A stretch of 64,000 nucleotides of DNA from Pseudomonas triclosanedens (lineage in GTDB: Bacteria > Pseudomonadota > Gammaproteobacteria > Pseudomonadales > Pseudomonadaceae). A program made the position numbers and the translations under genes. Where the stretch lies: the NCBI RefSeq assembly GCF_026686735.1, contig NZ_CP113432.1, positions 6,127,001 through 6,191,000 on the forward strand, written 5' to 3'. Positions 53,847-62,604 of the stretch are shown piece by piece (position 1 is the stretch's first letter; every line of letters starts with the position of its first letter). The notes beneath the pieces are model-generated. The model saw only the letters and a program-made list of their open reading frames with translations. It was not told the DNA's origin and ran no database searches.

Positions 53847-55223
53847 ATGGCAATCAGTGTGTTCGACCTGTTCAAGATCGGAATCGGCCCCTCCAGCTCC
53901 CACACCGTAGGCCCCATGCGCGCCGCAGCCCTGTTCGTCGGCGCGCTGCGCGAACGCCAGTTGCTGCAACGCACCACGCGGGTCGAAGTGCGCCTGTACG
54001 GCTCGCTCTCCGCCACCGGCATCGGCCACGGCACCGACCGCGCCGTGATCATGGGCCTGATGGGCGAATGGCCCGACCGCATCGACCCGCGCCAGATCGA
54101 ACCGCGCATGGCCGCCCTGCGCCAGAGCGGCGAACTGCTGCTGGCCGGCAACCAGCCCATCGCCTTCGACTGGGTGCGCGACATGCGCCTGCTCGACGAA
54201 AACCTGCCCTACCACCCCAACGCCATGCGCCTTTGCAGCTTCCACGGCGACCAGCTCCTGCACGGCGACACCTACTACTCCATCGGCGGCGGCTTCGTCG
54301 TCGACCAGGAGCAGGCCGCCTCCGGCAGCCTCGACACCGACCACACCGCGCTGCCCTACGACTTCTCCAGCGCCGCCGAACTGCTCACCCTGTGCCGCCG
54401 CCACGGCCTGCGCGTCTCCGAACTGATGATGGCCAACGAACGCATGTGGCGCAGCGAAACCGACATCCGCGACGGCCTCAAGACCATCTGGCAAGCCATG
54501 CGCGACTGCGTCGACAGCGGGCTCAACCACGAAGGCATCCTGCCCGGCGGCCTCAACGTGCAACGCCGCGCCGCCCGCCTGCACAGAAACCTCCAGGAAA
54601 TCGGCAAGCCCAACGTCATCGGCTCCACCCTCTCCGCGATGGAATGGGTCAACCTCTTCGCCCTCGCCGTCAACGAAGAAAACGCCGCCGGCGGGCGCAT
54701 GGTCACCGCCCCCACCAACGGCGCCGCCGGCATCATCCCCGCCGTCCTGCACTACTACATGCGCTTCAACCCCGACGCCCGCGACAGCGACGTCACCGAC
54801 TACCTCCTCGCCGCCGCCGCCGTCGGCATCCTGTGCAAGAAAAACGCCTCCATCTCCGGCGCCGAAGTCGGCTGCCAGGGCGAAGTCGGCTCCGCCTGCG
54901 CAATGGCCGCCGCCGGCCTTGCCGAAGTCCTGGGCGCCAGCCCCGAACAGGTAGAGAACGCCGCCGAGATCGGCCTCGAACACAACCTCGGCCTCACCTG
55001 CGACCCCGTCGGCGGGTTGGTCCAGGTGCCCTGCATCGAGCGCAACGCCATCGCCGCCGTGAAAGCCATCAACGCCGCGCAAATGGCCCTGCGCGGCGAC
55101 GGCCAGCACTTCATCAGCCTCGACCAGGTCATCCGTACCATGCGCGACACCGGCGCCGACATGCACGACAAATACAAGGAAACCTCGCGCGGCGGCCTCG
55201 CCGTCAGCAGCATCGAATGCTGA
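53847..55223 (+). CDS. sdaB: L-serine ammonia-lyase (dehydratase), iron-sulfur type
   Basis: 458 aa, single-chain SdaA/SdaB type. It begins [20 protein letters not shown], the canonical start. The [4Fe-4S] cysteines are in [18 protein letters not shown] and [17 protein letters not shown]. It converts L-serine to pyruvate and ammonia in the cytoplasm. GGAGACCGGC precedes the ATG. In pseudomonads the choline-betaine-sarcosine route ends in glycine and serine, so this enzyme drains the pathway. It sits between the cbc receptors and gbdR, as PA5379 does in PAO1. Confidence 0.92.
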   Translation: MAISVFDLFKIGIGPSSSHTVGPMRAAALFVGALRERQLLQRTTRVEVRLYGSLSATGIGHGTDRAVIMGLMGEWPDRIDPRQIEPRMAALRQSGELLLAGNQPIAFDWVRDMRLLDENLPYHPNAMRLCSFHGDQLLHGDTYYSIGGGFVVDQEQAASGSLDTDHTALPYDFSSAAELLTLCRRHGLRVSELMMANERMWRSETDIRDGLKTIWQAMRDCVDSGLNHEGILPGGLNVQRRAARLHRNLQEIGKPNVIGSTLSAMEWVNLFALAVNEENAAGGRMVTAPTNGAAGIIPAVLHYYMRFNPDARDSDVTDYLLAAAAVGILCKKNASISGAEVGCQGEVGSACAMAAAGLAEVLGASPEQVENAAEIGLEHNLGLTCDPVGGLVQVPCIERNAIAAVKAINAAQMALRGDGQHFISLDQVIRTMRDTGADMHDKYKETSRGGLAVSSIEC

Positions 55224-55596
55224 CCCCAAATAGACCACGCCGCCCATCCAACGCCACATTCTGGCGCAGCAGTACGCCCGTACCGACGTAGCACCCAGCG
55301 TTACCGATCCGGTCATCGCAGGTTCGGCGAGCCAACCGCCGAGTGCTACCAAAATCCCCAGCCCAGTGCCCATGCGCATTTGCGACCTGCGAGGGGTCGC
55401 AATCCGGACCATCAAAAACGGCATTTCCATGCCGTTTTCTTTTTTTATTGAACGTCCATTCAACCTAGGCATGGCATTTGCCTTGCTATGGACAGAGGAA
55501 CAGCCAAGGGACCGCCCAAGGCGGAATTCCCCGAGCAGACAACAAGCATAAGAAACGCCTCCAGCGAGGCGACTGTGACTAGCGTGAGGTGATCGA
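55224..55596. other. Intergenic region with terminator and gbdR leader
   Basis: 373 bp. The first part after the serine dehydratase stop has no recognised element. The terminator at 55414 ends that transcript. From about 55450 the sequence is A+T-richer (TTTTTTTATTGAACGTCCATTCAACC) and likely carries the gbdR promoter. A GAACGTCCATTC run near 55450 is only loosely symmetric. Confidence 0.5.
55414..55447 (+). terminator. Rho-independent terminator between the serine dehydratase and gbdR genes
   Basis: AAAAACGGCAT pairs with ATGCCGTTTT around TTCC, followed by CTTTTTTT. The A-run on the left could also let it act on the other strand. Confidence 0.8.
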
Positions 55597-56703
55597 ATGA
55601 ACGCGTTCAACCCCGGAGTTCCCCCGCAAAACCGAGCTCCGCAGTCCATCGGCTTCCTGCTGCTGGACAACTTCACCCTGATCTCCCTGGCCTCCGCGGT
55701 AGAACCGCTGCGCATGGCCAACCAGCTCTCCGGACGCGAACTCTACCGCTGGCACACCCTGAGCCTCGACGGCCGCCAGATCTGGGCCAGCGACGGCCTG
55801 CAGATCACCCCCGACGCCGGCTGCGACAGCGCCCCGCAAATGGACACCCTCATCGTCGTCGGCGGCGTCGGCATCCAGCGCAGCGTCACCCGCGAACACG
55901 CCACCTTCCTCCAGGCCCAGGCCCGCCTTGGCCGCAAGCTCGGCGCCGTATGCACCGGCAGTTGGGCCCTGGCCCGCGCCGGCCTGCTCGACGGCTACGA
56001 CTGCAGCGTCCACTGGGAATGCCTGGCCGCCATGCAGGAAGCCTTCCCCCGCGTCGCCATGAGCACCCGCCTGTTCTCCATCGACCGCAACCGCTTCACC
56101 TCCTCCGGCGGCACCGCGCCGATGGACATGATGCTGCACCTCATCGGCCGCGAGCATGGCCGCGAACTCTCCGCCGCCATCTCCGAAATGTTCATCTACG
56201 AACGCATCCGCAACGAACAGGACCACCAGCGCGTCCCGCTCAAGCACATGCTCGGCACCAACCAGCCCAAGCTCCAGGAAATCGTCGCCCTGATGGAAGC
56301 CAACCTCGAAGAGCCCATCGACCTCGACGAACTGGCCGTCTACGTCAACGTCTCGCGCCGCCAGCTCGAGCGCCTGTTCCAGAAGTACCTGCACTGCTCG
56401 CCCTCGCGCTACTACCTCAAGCTGCGCCTGATCCGCGCGCGCCAACTGCTCAAGCAAACCTCCATGTCCATCATCGAAGTCGCCTCCGTGTGCGGCTTCG
56501 TCTCCACCCCCCACTTCTCCAAGTGCTACCGCGAATACTTCGGCATCCCGCCGCGCGACGAGCGCCAGGGCCAGCCCATCGGCCAGCCCGTCATGGTCAT
56601 GCCCATCCCGCAGGACCTCGCCCTCATGCCCAACTCCTCCGCCATCTCCGCCCTGAGCCAGGCCCAGGGCGAATCCACCTTCGCCAGCGTGCGCGTAGTC
56701 TGA
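55597..56703 (+). CDS. gbdR: GbdR, AraC-family activator with GATase1-like domain
   Basis: 368 aa. Residues 15-200 are a DJ-1/PfpI/GATase1-like domain (IGFLLLDNFTLISLASAVEP; GAVCTGSWALARAGLLDG, with Cys in the nucleophile-elbow place). The C-terminal AraC HTH pair has DLDELAVYVNVSRRQLERLF and SMSIIEVASVCGFVSTPHFS. GbdR activates choline, glycine betaine and dimethylglycine catabolic genes and the cbc operon in P. aeruginosa in response to betaine or dimethylglycine. GAGGTG precedes the ATG. A terminator follows. Confidence 0.9.
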   Translation: MNAFNPGVPPQNRAPQSIGFLLLDNFTLISLASAVEPLRMANQLSGRELYRWHTLSLDGRQIWASDGLQITPDAGCDSAPQMDTLIVVGGVGIQRSVTREHATFLQAQARLGRKLGAVCTGSWALARAGLLDGYDCSVHWECLAAMQEAFPRVAMSTRLFSIDRNRFTSSGGTAPMDMMLHLIGREHGRELSAAISEMFIYERIRNEQDHQRVPLKHMLGTNQPKLQEIVALMEANLEEPIDLDELAVYVNVSRRQLERLFQKYLHCSPSRYYLKLRLIRARQLLKQTSMSIIEVASVCGFVSTPHFSKCYREYFGIPPRDERQGQPIGQPVMVMPIPQDLALMPNSSAISALSQAQGESTFASVRVV

Positions 56704-56725
56704 CCCGCACCTCGCCCGCAGAACG

Positions 56726-56756
56726 AAAAAGGGAGGCCAGTGGCCTCCCTTTTTTC
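56726..56756 (+). terminator. Rho-independent terminator after gbdR
   Basis: GGGAGGCC pairs with GGCCTCCC around AGT, followed by TTTTTTC. An A-run on the left side makes it possibly bidirectional. Confidence 0.88.
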
Positions 56757-57020
56757 ATCCCGCCTCAGCAGGGGCGCCGACGCGTCTAGTCCGCCCTCAT
56801 CAGCCTTTTCCCAAGTCTGCACAGGGAACTACTGCATCCCGCCCATCGCAGTGGATGCCTCGCCCCCTCATCGCTAGCATGGCAGCTCGTTCACCACACG
56901 ATCCCGAGCGATCTGTGCAAGTTCTTGCCTAATCGGCACATCGTGGGGAGTAGCGGAAGGCGATCCGTGAGCGCCGAACAGCGCGGATCGAGCAGGAGTT
57001 TCAACAGACCCAAAAGACGC

Positions 57021-57054
57021 GGGCCCAAGGTGGTCACACACCTTGAGCCCGCTA
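57021..57054 (+). promoter_or_regulatory. Long hairpin in the leader of the 57085 gene
   Basis: GCGGGCCCAAGGTG pairs with CACCTTGAGCCCGC with one mismatch and a 6-nt loop. No T-run follows, so it is not a simple terminator. It ends 30 bp before the start codon and could act on translation or mRNA stability, or be a protein-binding site. Confidence 0.45.
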
Positions 57055-57084
57055 ACCACAAAGCAGCTAAACAGGAGCTGAATC

Positions 57085-57417
57085 ATGGCTAACACCGATC
57101 ATACGTCACCCTCCAGCCCAGCAGAACGCCGCGAAGGGGGCACCTTCATCCCGCTGGGGCCAGCGTCACAACACAGCAAACTGCCCCGCGACGCCACCCT
57201 CTACCTGAACCCCAACGCCCCCGCCAACGCGCTGTACGACGCCGCCGAATACCGGCTGAAATCCCTCATCGACCTGCTCACCACACTGGAGCTGGCCGAA
57301 CTGACCGCCCTCCCCAACCACAACCTCCTCCAACTCAGCCGCTCGCTGCTACTGCTGGCATCCGACGCCCAGTCGCTGTACCAGGCCAACCAGCAACAGC
57401 GCGCCAGAGGGCAATAA
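57085..57417 (+). CDS. Small uncharacterised protein (possibly DUF3077/DUF6124-like)
   Basis: 110 aa. A disordered, polar N-terminus (SSPAERREGGTFIPLG) precedes a helical C-terminal half (ANALYDAAEYRLKSLIDLLT, then LSRSLLLLASDAQSLYQA). The pattern of a paired helix with LLxLAxDAxxL is like the short DUF3077- or DUF6124-type proteins numerous in Pseudomonas, but the match is weak. No signal peptide. AGGAGCT precedes the ATG, and a terminator follows at 57433, so it is a one-gene unit. Confidence 0.65.
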   Translation: MANTDHTSPSSPAERREGGTFIPLGPASQHSKLPRDATLYLNPNAPANALYDAAEYRLKSLIDLLTTLELAELTALPNHNLLQLSRSLLLLASDAQSLYQANQQQRARGQ

Positions 57418-57432
57418 CCCGCCCCAACAACA

Positions 57433-57460
57433 AAAACCCCAGCTCGTTGGCTGGGGTTTT
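57433..57460 (+). terminator. Rho-independent terminator after the small protein gene
   Basis: AAAACCCCAGC pairs with GCTGGGGTTTT around a 6-nt loop. It lies 16 bp after the stop at 57417. Confidence 0.85.
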
Positions 57461-57541
57461 CAAGGTTTCAAAGAGGAAGGATTTGTTTTCCTGCCACCGA
57501 TACGCCCGCTGGCCAGCCTGGGCGCGGAGCTGCATTGCACT

Positions 57542-57585
57542 TGACCATCTGTGTGCATTCGTTCTGACCATGCAGTTGCATCGGT
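57542..57585 (+). repeat. Iterated 23-bp repeat, left copy
   Basis: Two units beginning TGACCAT lie exactly 23 bp apart (57542 and 57565), each with TGCAT about 10 bp later. The segment TCTGACCATGCAGTTGCAT (57563-57581) recurs as an exact inverted copy at 59425-59443, on the other side of the DUF1254 gene. Confidence 0.6.
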
Positions 57586-57673
57586 TTTACCAGAACGGTT
57601 TGAAACCATGTGCGGCAGAGAATAGCCACAAGCGGACGCTGACGGGGATGCCCCGCCAGCGTAACCAGCCCCC

Positions 57674-59158
57674 TTACTTGACCTTCACCACATCATCGGG
57701 CTTCCACGTCTGGTCGTAGAAGGCATCCTCGCTGCCGTACAGGCGCAGAGCCACGAGGAAGTTGCGCCCCGGAATGGTCTGGATGAAGGCCGAGTCGGCC
57801 ACATCAGCCGGTTTCTCCGGGCCGAACCAAATTTCGATGGAACCGTCCTGCTGCTTTGGAATGTCGTAATAGCCGTTAGTGGACGGCAGCAACTGCTTGG
57901 TCTCGGGCATGGTGCCATCAGTGATGTTGTAGGCCGTCACCGCCCAGAACAGCGCGGCCGGCGGGTTCGGCGGCAGGCGCAACTTATAGGTGCTGCCACC
58001 TTCGAGGAACTTGCCGTCCTTGTCACGGCCGGTAAAGGGGTACTTGGAGCCGGCGCCGGTGGTGTGCATCACCATCGCCGGGGCGGAGGAGTAGGCGAAC
58101 TGGAAGAAGTTAGCGCGCTGGTTGGTGTCCAGGTAGCTCTTCTGCATCCAGTCGTTGGTGCCGCCGGCCCAGGTGTTCTCGTATTGGCGATCGGTGTAGT
58201 AGAGGTTGCGCTTGTCCTCGCGGCCCAACTGACGATTGGCGAGGATCATCTTAGGCGCGGTTTCGACGGCTTTCTTCAGCAACTCCTCCTGATTCGCATT
58301 AGGCTTGAAGGGCTCACCCTTGACGATGCCAATGGAAGCCAGCACACCGCGCAGCTCCGGGTCGATGGCCTCGACCGGCTCGTAGTCGATAAAGGCCTTG
58401 AGCTTGGTCCAGTAGGTGTTGTCGACCGGGTACATCATGTTCAGGTTCTTGCCGCTGGCGTCTGGGAACTGCATCGGCCTGGCGTCTTTCTCGGTCGCCC
58501 ACAGCGGATAGACGCGTGTGGTCTCGGCGCTCTTCACCGCCGGTGCCGGATCAGGCTTGCCATCGCCCTTGGCCATCACGGTGCGGAAGAACAGGAAAAC
58601 GTTGTAGGTGCGTGACTTTACGGCGAAGTAGCCTCCCGGCACCGGGCCGTTGTAATCCGGCGGCAGCAGCAGATAGAGGCCACCGCGTGCACGATCCGGC
58701 CCGATGGCGCCGACATCGGTGAGGGTGCGCTGGAAGAAGTCGGTGAACATGCCGATAACATTGGCTGGCGCCTTGACTACCAGCGGACCAGTCTCTTTCA
58801 GATCCAGGTAGCTCATGGAATAGATCACGTCAGCGTTGGGTGTGGGCACCATCGTCCGTGCGTCCATGCGCTCCTTCCAGATCGGCAGCACGTTGTAGCC
58901 GGCACCGAAGGCCTTCTCCGAGCCGTCTTTCATGCCGATGGTGTTGAGCAGAGGAAGCATCGTCATGTAGGCATAAATGGCGCGCTGGTAGTACAGCTCG
59001 TCACGCAGGCTCTCGGCCTCCTTCGGATCGAGCCAGTTGCCGTTGTTGATCTGCTTGATCAGCGGCGAGGCCGGGGCTTGGTCGGCGGCATGAAGCATCG
59101 ATGTGCCAAGACAGGCGAACATAACAGCAGCGGATAGCACTTTCAGCGAGTGGATCAT
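57674..59158 (-). CDS. Exported DUF1254/DUF1214-domain protein
   Basis: 494 aa with a Sec signal peptide (AAVMFACLGTSMLHAADQAP). The N-terminal domain contains VLPIWKERMDARTMVPTPNADVIYSM split across the DUF1254 motif (TPNADxxY), then a middle region and a C-terminal DUF1214 part (NPPAALFWAVTAYNITDGTM, YDIPKQQDGSIEIWFGP). Such proteins are periplasmic, of unknown role. AAGGAAG precedes ATG 59158. The gene is flanked by inverted copies of the iterated 23-bp repeat and lies between core genes and the toxin-immunity locus, consistent with acquisition as a cassette. Confidence 0.85.
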   Translation of the reverse strand: MIHSLKVLSAAVMFACLGTSMLHAADQAPASPLIKQINNGNWLDPKEAESLRDELYYQRAIYAYMTMLPLLNTIGMKDGSEKAFGAGYNVLPIWKERMDARTMVPTPNADVIYSMSYLDLKETGPLVVKAPANVIGMFTDFFQRTLTDVGAIGPDRARGGLYLLLPPDYNGPVPGGYFAVKSRTYNVFLFFRTVMAKGDGKPDPAPAVKSAETTRVYPLWATEKDARPMQFPDASGKNLNMMYPVDNTYWTKLKAFIDYEPVEAIDPELRGVLASIGIVKGEPFKPNANQEELLKKAVETAPKMILANRQLGREDKRNLYYTDRQYENTWAGGTNDWMQKSYLDTNQRANFFQFAYSSAPAMVMHTTGAGSKYPFTGRDKDGKFLEGGSTYKLRLPPNPPAALFWAVTAYNITDGTMPETKQLLPSTNGYYDIPKQQDGSIEIWFGPEKPADVADSAFIQTIPGRNFLVALRLYGSEDAFYDQTWKPDDVVKVK

Positions 59159-59512
59159 GTCGACTTCCTTGAAGTTAGCGGGGTTCCAGAGGTCGGTCGG
59201 CAAACTGCGGAGAGCCATTGCGGCTCACACTCAACTTTCCGTGCTCCTTGAAAGCACGAGTCTAGATGGCGTACGGGAGTCGACAAGCTTGGGGCTTCGG
59301 CCTCACAGTCCGCTTTGGGTCGGTAGCTGCCTATTGAGGGAGCACTGTTAGACGCGTGCTGCTATTTCTCTCCGGCTGGGTCAACTGCTGCCCTCGTCCA
59401 TCTACAACTCGTTGGTCAGAACAAATGCAACTGCATGGTCAGATGAGTGCAATTGCGAACCTGGGCGCCGGAAAACAAATCAGTTCCCTCTCTGCAACTT
59501 CGTGCAAGCGAC
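59159..59512. other. Intergenic region between the DUF1254 gene and the immunity array
   Basis: 354 bp with no gene seen. The DUF1254 promoter should lie near 59200-59300. The right-hand copy of the iterated 23-bp repeat is at 59413. The immunity repeat array begins abruptly at 59532, inside the last gene's 3' end. Confidence 0.55.
59413..59450 (-). repeat. Iterated 23-bp repeat, right copy (inverted)
   Basis: On the minus strand two TGACCA units are again 23 bp apart (59413 and 59436 on the plus strand). ATGCAACTGCATGGTCAGA at 59425-59443 is the exact complement of the left copy at 57563-57581. Confidence 0.6.
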
Positions 59513-60241
59513 CTACCGCCGTGAAACATGGCCCGCAAGGCAATTGGAAATGGCCAGCGCCTTCTCCACATGTTCCGGGTTATCCACAGAGGAAACCTCC
59601 TCCGAGACCGTGATCAAACTACCCGGACCGAAGCGTTCGCACTGAATATGCGGCGGGAGCAGTTGGCATACGGAGGGATTGTCGGAGTAGGTCATCCAGC
59701 CGACGGGGAGGCTGTCCCAGTTATCGTATGTCAAATAGAAGAAATCCATATTAGTGACAAGCCCAGACTCCGGGCTCCAGCACTCAATCGATGCCTTGAG
59801 CAAATCTAGCGAAAGAGGCTTATTTATAAACTCTGGATATTGGTATTCGGGAAAATCAATAATAACAGTATTAAATAGCCCATCAATACTGGAACCAGCA
59901 CCTACAGACACACACACCTTGCCTTCCTTAGCGCTATTCTTATTACTCATCATTAAGCTATAGCCAAACTCACAGGTAGCATCAAGTGTCGGGTGGCCGC
60001 TCACATCTGTATGAGAGTACTCGTTTTCTTTATTGTATATTTTCTCACGTGCAACCTCGTAGAAATTGTTTAAATCGGGAGCAATAGCTGTTTCAGCATT
60101 AGGTTTTCTCCCAACATCGTACAGCTCTCTGAAAATCGGATGAATCTCCTGCAGCCTCCGCAGATAATCTTTAGTATTTCTTAAATATTCACCCAGCGTA
60201 ATTGGGCGAGCTCTCCAGTAAATACCCAGGAATACTTCCAT
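59513..60241 (-). CDS. Immunity protein, copy 5 (toxin-distal), Imm52-like
   Basis: 242 aa from ATG 60241, which has GGAG 9 bp before it. An upstream ATG at 60280 directly follows the previous gene's region without a ribosome site and is less likely; the toxin-proximal copy also starts at the equivalent Met. EVFLGIYWRARPITLGEYLR at the N-terminus resembles Imm52-type immunity proteins. This copy carries Arg in VGRKPN, Val in SLITVSEEV, and a unique C-terminus (LAGHVSRR instead of LAGKITRN), because the repeat array ends inside the gene at 59532. Neutralises the toxin at 63336 by inference. Confidence 0.75.
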   Translation of the reverse strand: MEVFLGIYWRARPITLGEYLRNTKDYLRRLQEIHPIFRELYDVGRKPNAETAIAPDLNNFYEVAREKIYNKENEYSHTDVSGHPTLDATCEFGYSLMMSNKNSAKEGKVCVSVGAGSSIDGLFNTVIIDFPEYQYPEFINKPLSLDLLKASIECWSPESGLVTNMDFFYLTYDNWDSLPVGWMTYSDNPSVCQLLPPHIQCERFGPGSLITVSEEVSSVDNPEHVEKALAISNCLAGHVSRR

Positions 60242-60285
60242 ATGCACATCTCCAGGGCTATTACTATATTCGCAACTCATCTCAT

Positions 60286-61014
60286 CTAATTACGCGTGAT
60301 CTTACCCGCAAGGCAGGCGGAAATGGTCAGCGCCTTCTCCACATGTTCCGGGTTATCCACAGAGGAAACCTCTTCCGAAATCGTGATCAAACTACCCGGA
60401 CCGAAGCGTTCGCACTGAATATGCGGCGGGAGCAGTTGGCATACGGAGGGATTGGAGGAGTAGGTCATCCAGCCGATGGAGAGGCTGTCCCTATTCTTGT
60501 ATGTCAAATCCAGGAAATCCATATTAGTGACAAGCCCAAACTCCGGGCTCCAGCACTCAATCGATGCCTTGAGCAAATCTAGCGAAAGAGGCTTATTTAT
60601 AAACTCTGGATATTGGTATTCGGGAAAATCAATAATAACAGTATTAAATAGCCCATCAATACTGGAACCAGCACCTACAGACACACACACCTTGCCTTCC
60701 TTAGCGCTATTCTTATTACTCATCATTAAGCTATAGCCAAACTCACAGGTAGCATCAAGTGTCGGGTGGCCGCTCACATCTGTATGAGAGTACTCGTTTT
60801 CTTTATTGTATATTTTCTCACGTGCAACCTCGTAGAAATTGTTTAAATCGGGAGCAATAGCTGTTTCAGCATTAGGTTTTGTCCCAACATCGTACAGCTC
60901 TCTGAAAATCGGATGAATCTCCTGCAGCCTCCGCAGATAATCTTTAGTATTTCTTAAATATTCACCCAGCGTAATTGGGCGAGCTCTCCAGTAAATACCC
61001 AGGAATACTTCCAT
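60286..61014 (-). CDS. Immunity protein, copy 4, Imm52-like (divergent variant)
   Basis: 242 aa from ATG 61014, with GAAG about 9 bp before. It is nearly identical to copies 2, 3 and 5 in the first 170 residues (Thr in VGTKPN). It then carries a cluster of substitutions: EFGLVTNMDFLDLTYKNRDS where the others have ESGLVTNMDFFYLTYDNWDS, followed by LSIGW for LPVGW and SSN for SDN. The C-terminus LTISACLAGKITRN matches copy 1. The patch may alter toxin-binding specificity. Confidence 0.78.
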   Translation of the reverse strand: MEVFLGIYWRARPITLGEYLRNTKDYLRRLQEIHPIFRELYDVGTKPNAETAIAPDLNNFYEVAREKIYNKENEYSHTDVSGHPTLDATCEFGYSLMMSNKNSAKEGKVCVSVGAGSSIDGLFNTVIIDFPEYQYPEFINKPLSLDLLKASIECWSPEFGLVTNMDFLDLTYKNRDSLSIGWMTYSSNPSVCQLLPPHIQCERFGPGSLITISEEVSSVDNPEHVEKALTISACLAGKITRN

Positions 61015-61058
61015 ATGCACATCTTCAGGGCTATTGCTATATTCGCAACTCATCTCAT

Positions 61059-61787
61059 CTAATTACGCGTGATCTTACCCGCAAGGCAGTTGGAAATGGC
61101 CAGCGCCTTCTCCACATGTTCCGGGTTATCCACAGAGGAAACCTCTTCCGAAATCGTGATCAAGCTACCCGGACCGAAGCGTTCGCACTGAATATGCGGC
61201 GGGAGCAGTTGGCATACGGAGGGGTTGTCGGAGTAGGTCATCCAGCCGACGGGGAGGCTGTCCCAGTTATCGTATGTCAAATAGAAGAAATCCATATTAG
61301 TGACAAGCCCAGACTCCGGGCTCCAGCACTCAATCGATGCCTTGAGCAAATCTAGCGAAAGAGGCTTATTTATAAACTCTGGATATTGGTATTCGGGAAA
61401 ATCAATAATAACAGTATTAAATAGCCCATCAATACTGGAACCAGCACCTACAGACACACACACCTTGCCTTCCTTAGCGCTATTCTTATTACTCATCATT
61501 AAGCTATAGCCAAACTCACAGGTAGCATCAAGTGTCGGGTGGCCGCTCACATCTGTATGAGAGTACTCGTTTTCTTTATTGTATATTTTCTCACGTGCAA
61601 CCTCGTAGAAATTGTTTAAATCGGGAGCAATAGCTGTTTCAGCATTAGGTTTTGTCCCAACATCGTACAGCTCTCTGAAAATCGGATGAATCTCCTGCAG
61701 CCTCCGCAGATAATCTTTAGTATTTCTTAAATATTCACCCAGCGTAATTGGGCGAGCTCTCCAGTAAATACCCAGGAATACTTCCAT
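61059..61787 (-). CDS. Immunity protein, copy 3, Imm52-like
   Basis: 242 aa from ATG 61787. The same GAAG leader and Thr in VGTKPN as copy 4, but the C-terminal half matches copy 2 (FFYLTYDNWDS, then LAISNCLAGKITRN). This makes it a mosaic of its neighbours, evidence for recombination between units. No signal peptide or membrane helix; cytoplasmic, as expected for protection against a nuclease toxin. Confidence 0.78.
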   Translation of the reverse strand: MEVFLGIYWRARPITLGEYLRNTKDYLRRLQEIHPIFRELYDVGTKPNAETAIAPDLNNFYEVAREKIYNKENEYSHTDVSGHPTLDATCEFGYSLMMSNKNSAKEGKVCVSVGAGSSIDGLFNTVIIDFPEYQYPEFINKPLSLDLLKASIECWSPESGLVTNMDFFYLTYDNWDSLPVGWMTYSDNPSVCQLLPPHIQCERFGPGSLITISEEVSSVDNPEHVEKALAISNCLAGKITRN

Positions 61788-61831
61788 ATGCACATCTTCA
61801 GGGCTATTGCTATATTCGCAACTCATCTCAT

Positions 61832-62560
61832 CTAATTACGCGTGATCTTACCCGCAAGGCAGTTGGAAATGGCCAGCGCCTTCTCCACATGTTCCGGGTT
61901 ATCCACAGAGGAAACCTCTTCCGAAATCGTGATCAAGCTACCCGGACCGAAGCGTTCGCACTGAATATGCGGCGGGAGCAGTTGGCATACGGAGGGATTG
62001 TCGGAGTAGGTCATCCAGCCGACGGGGAGGCTGTCCCAGTTATCGTATGTCAAATAGAAGAAATCCATATTAGTGACAAGCCCAGACTCCGGGCTCCAGC
62101 ACTCAATCGATGCCTTGAGCAAATCTAGCGAAAGAGGCTTATTTATAAACTCTGGATATTGGTATTCGGGAAAATCAATAATAACAGTATTAAATAGCCC
62201 ATCAATACTGGAACCAGCACCTACAGACACACACACCTTGCCTTCCTTAGCGCTATTCTTATTACTCATCATTAAGCTATAGCCAAACTCACAGGTAGCA
62301 TCAAGTGTCGGGTGGCCGCTCACATCTGTATGAGAGTACTCGTTTTCTTTATTGTATATTTTCTCACGTGCAACCTCGTAGAAATTGTTTAAATCGGGAG
62401 CAATAGCTGTTTCAGCATTAGGTTTTCTCCCAACATCGTACAGCTCTCTGAAAATCGGATGAATCTCCTGCAGCCTCCGCAGATAATCTTTAGTATTTCT
62501 TAAATATTCACCCAGCGTAATTGGGCGAGCTCTCCAGTAAATACCCAGGAATACTTCCAT
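61832..62560 (-). CDS. Immunity protein, copy 2, Imm52-like
   Basis: 242 aa from ATG 62560 with GGAG 9 bp before. Leader and Arg in VGRKPN are like copy 5; the rest is like copy 3. It differs from the toxin-proximal copy mainly in the region around residues 65-130 (KIYNKENEYS against KVYEKEYEYS, and FNTVIIDF against FNNVVINF). Same 44-bp spacer to its neighbours. Confidence 0.78.
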   Translation of the reverse strand: MEVFLGIYWRARPITLGEYLRNTKDYLRRLQEIHPIFRELYDVGRKPNAETAIAPDLNNFYEVAREKIYNKENEYSHTDVSGHPTLDATCEFGYSLMMSNKNSAKEGKVCVSVGAGSSIDGLFNTVIIDFPEYQYPEFINKPLSLDLLKASIECWSPESGLVTNMDFFYLTYDNWDSLPVGWMTYSDNPSVCQLLPPHIQCERFGPGSLITISEEVSSVDNPEHVEKALAISNCLAGKITRN

Positions 62561-62604
62561 ATGCACATCTCCAGGGCTATTACTATATTCGCAACTCATC
62601 TCAT

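Larger units (their letters stand above)
56704..57084. other. Intergenic region after gbdR: terminator and 5' leader of the next small gene
   Basis: 381 bp. The gbdR terminator is at 56726. Between about 56760 and 57000 I see no gene. A strong hairpin at 57021 lies just before the small gene at 57085, whose ribosome site is AGGAGCT. Confidence 0.55.

Noticed and set aside
60242..60280. Start of the immunity genes 13 codons earlier (MSCEYS...)
   Set aside because: That ATG directly follows the previous stop with no ribosome site, while GGAG or GAAG stands before the second Met, which is also the start in the toxin-proximal copy.
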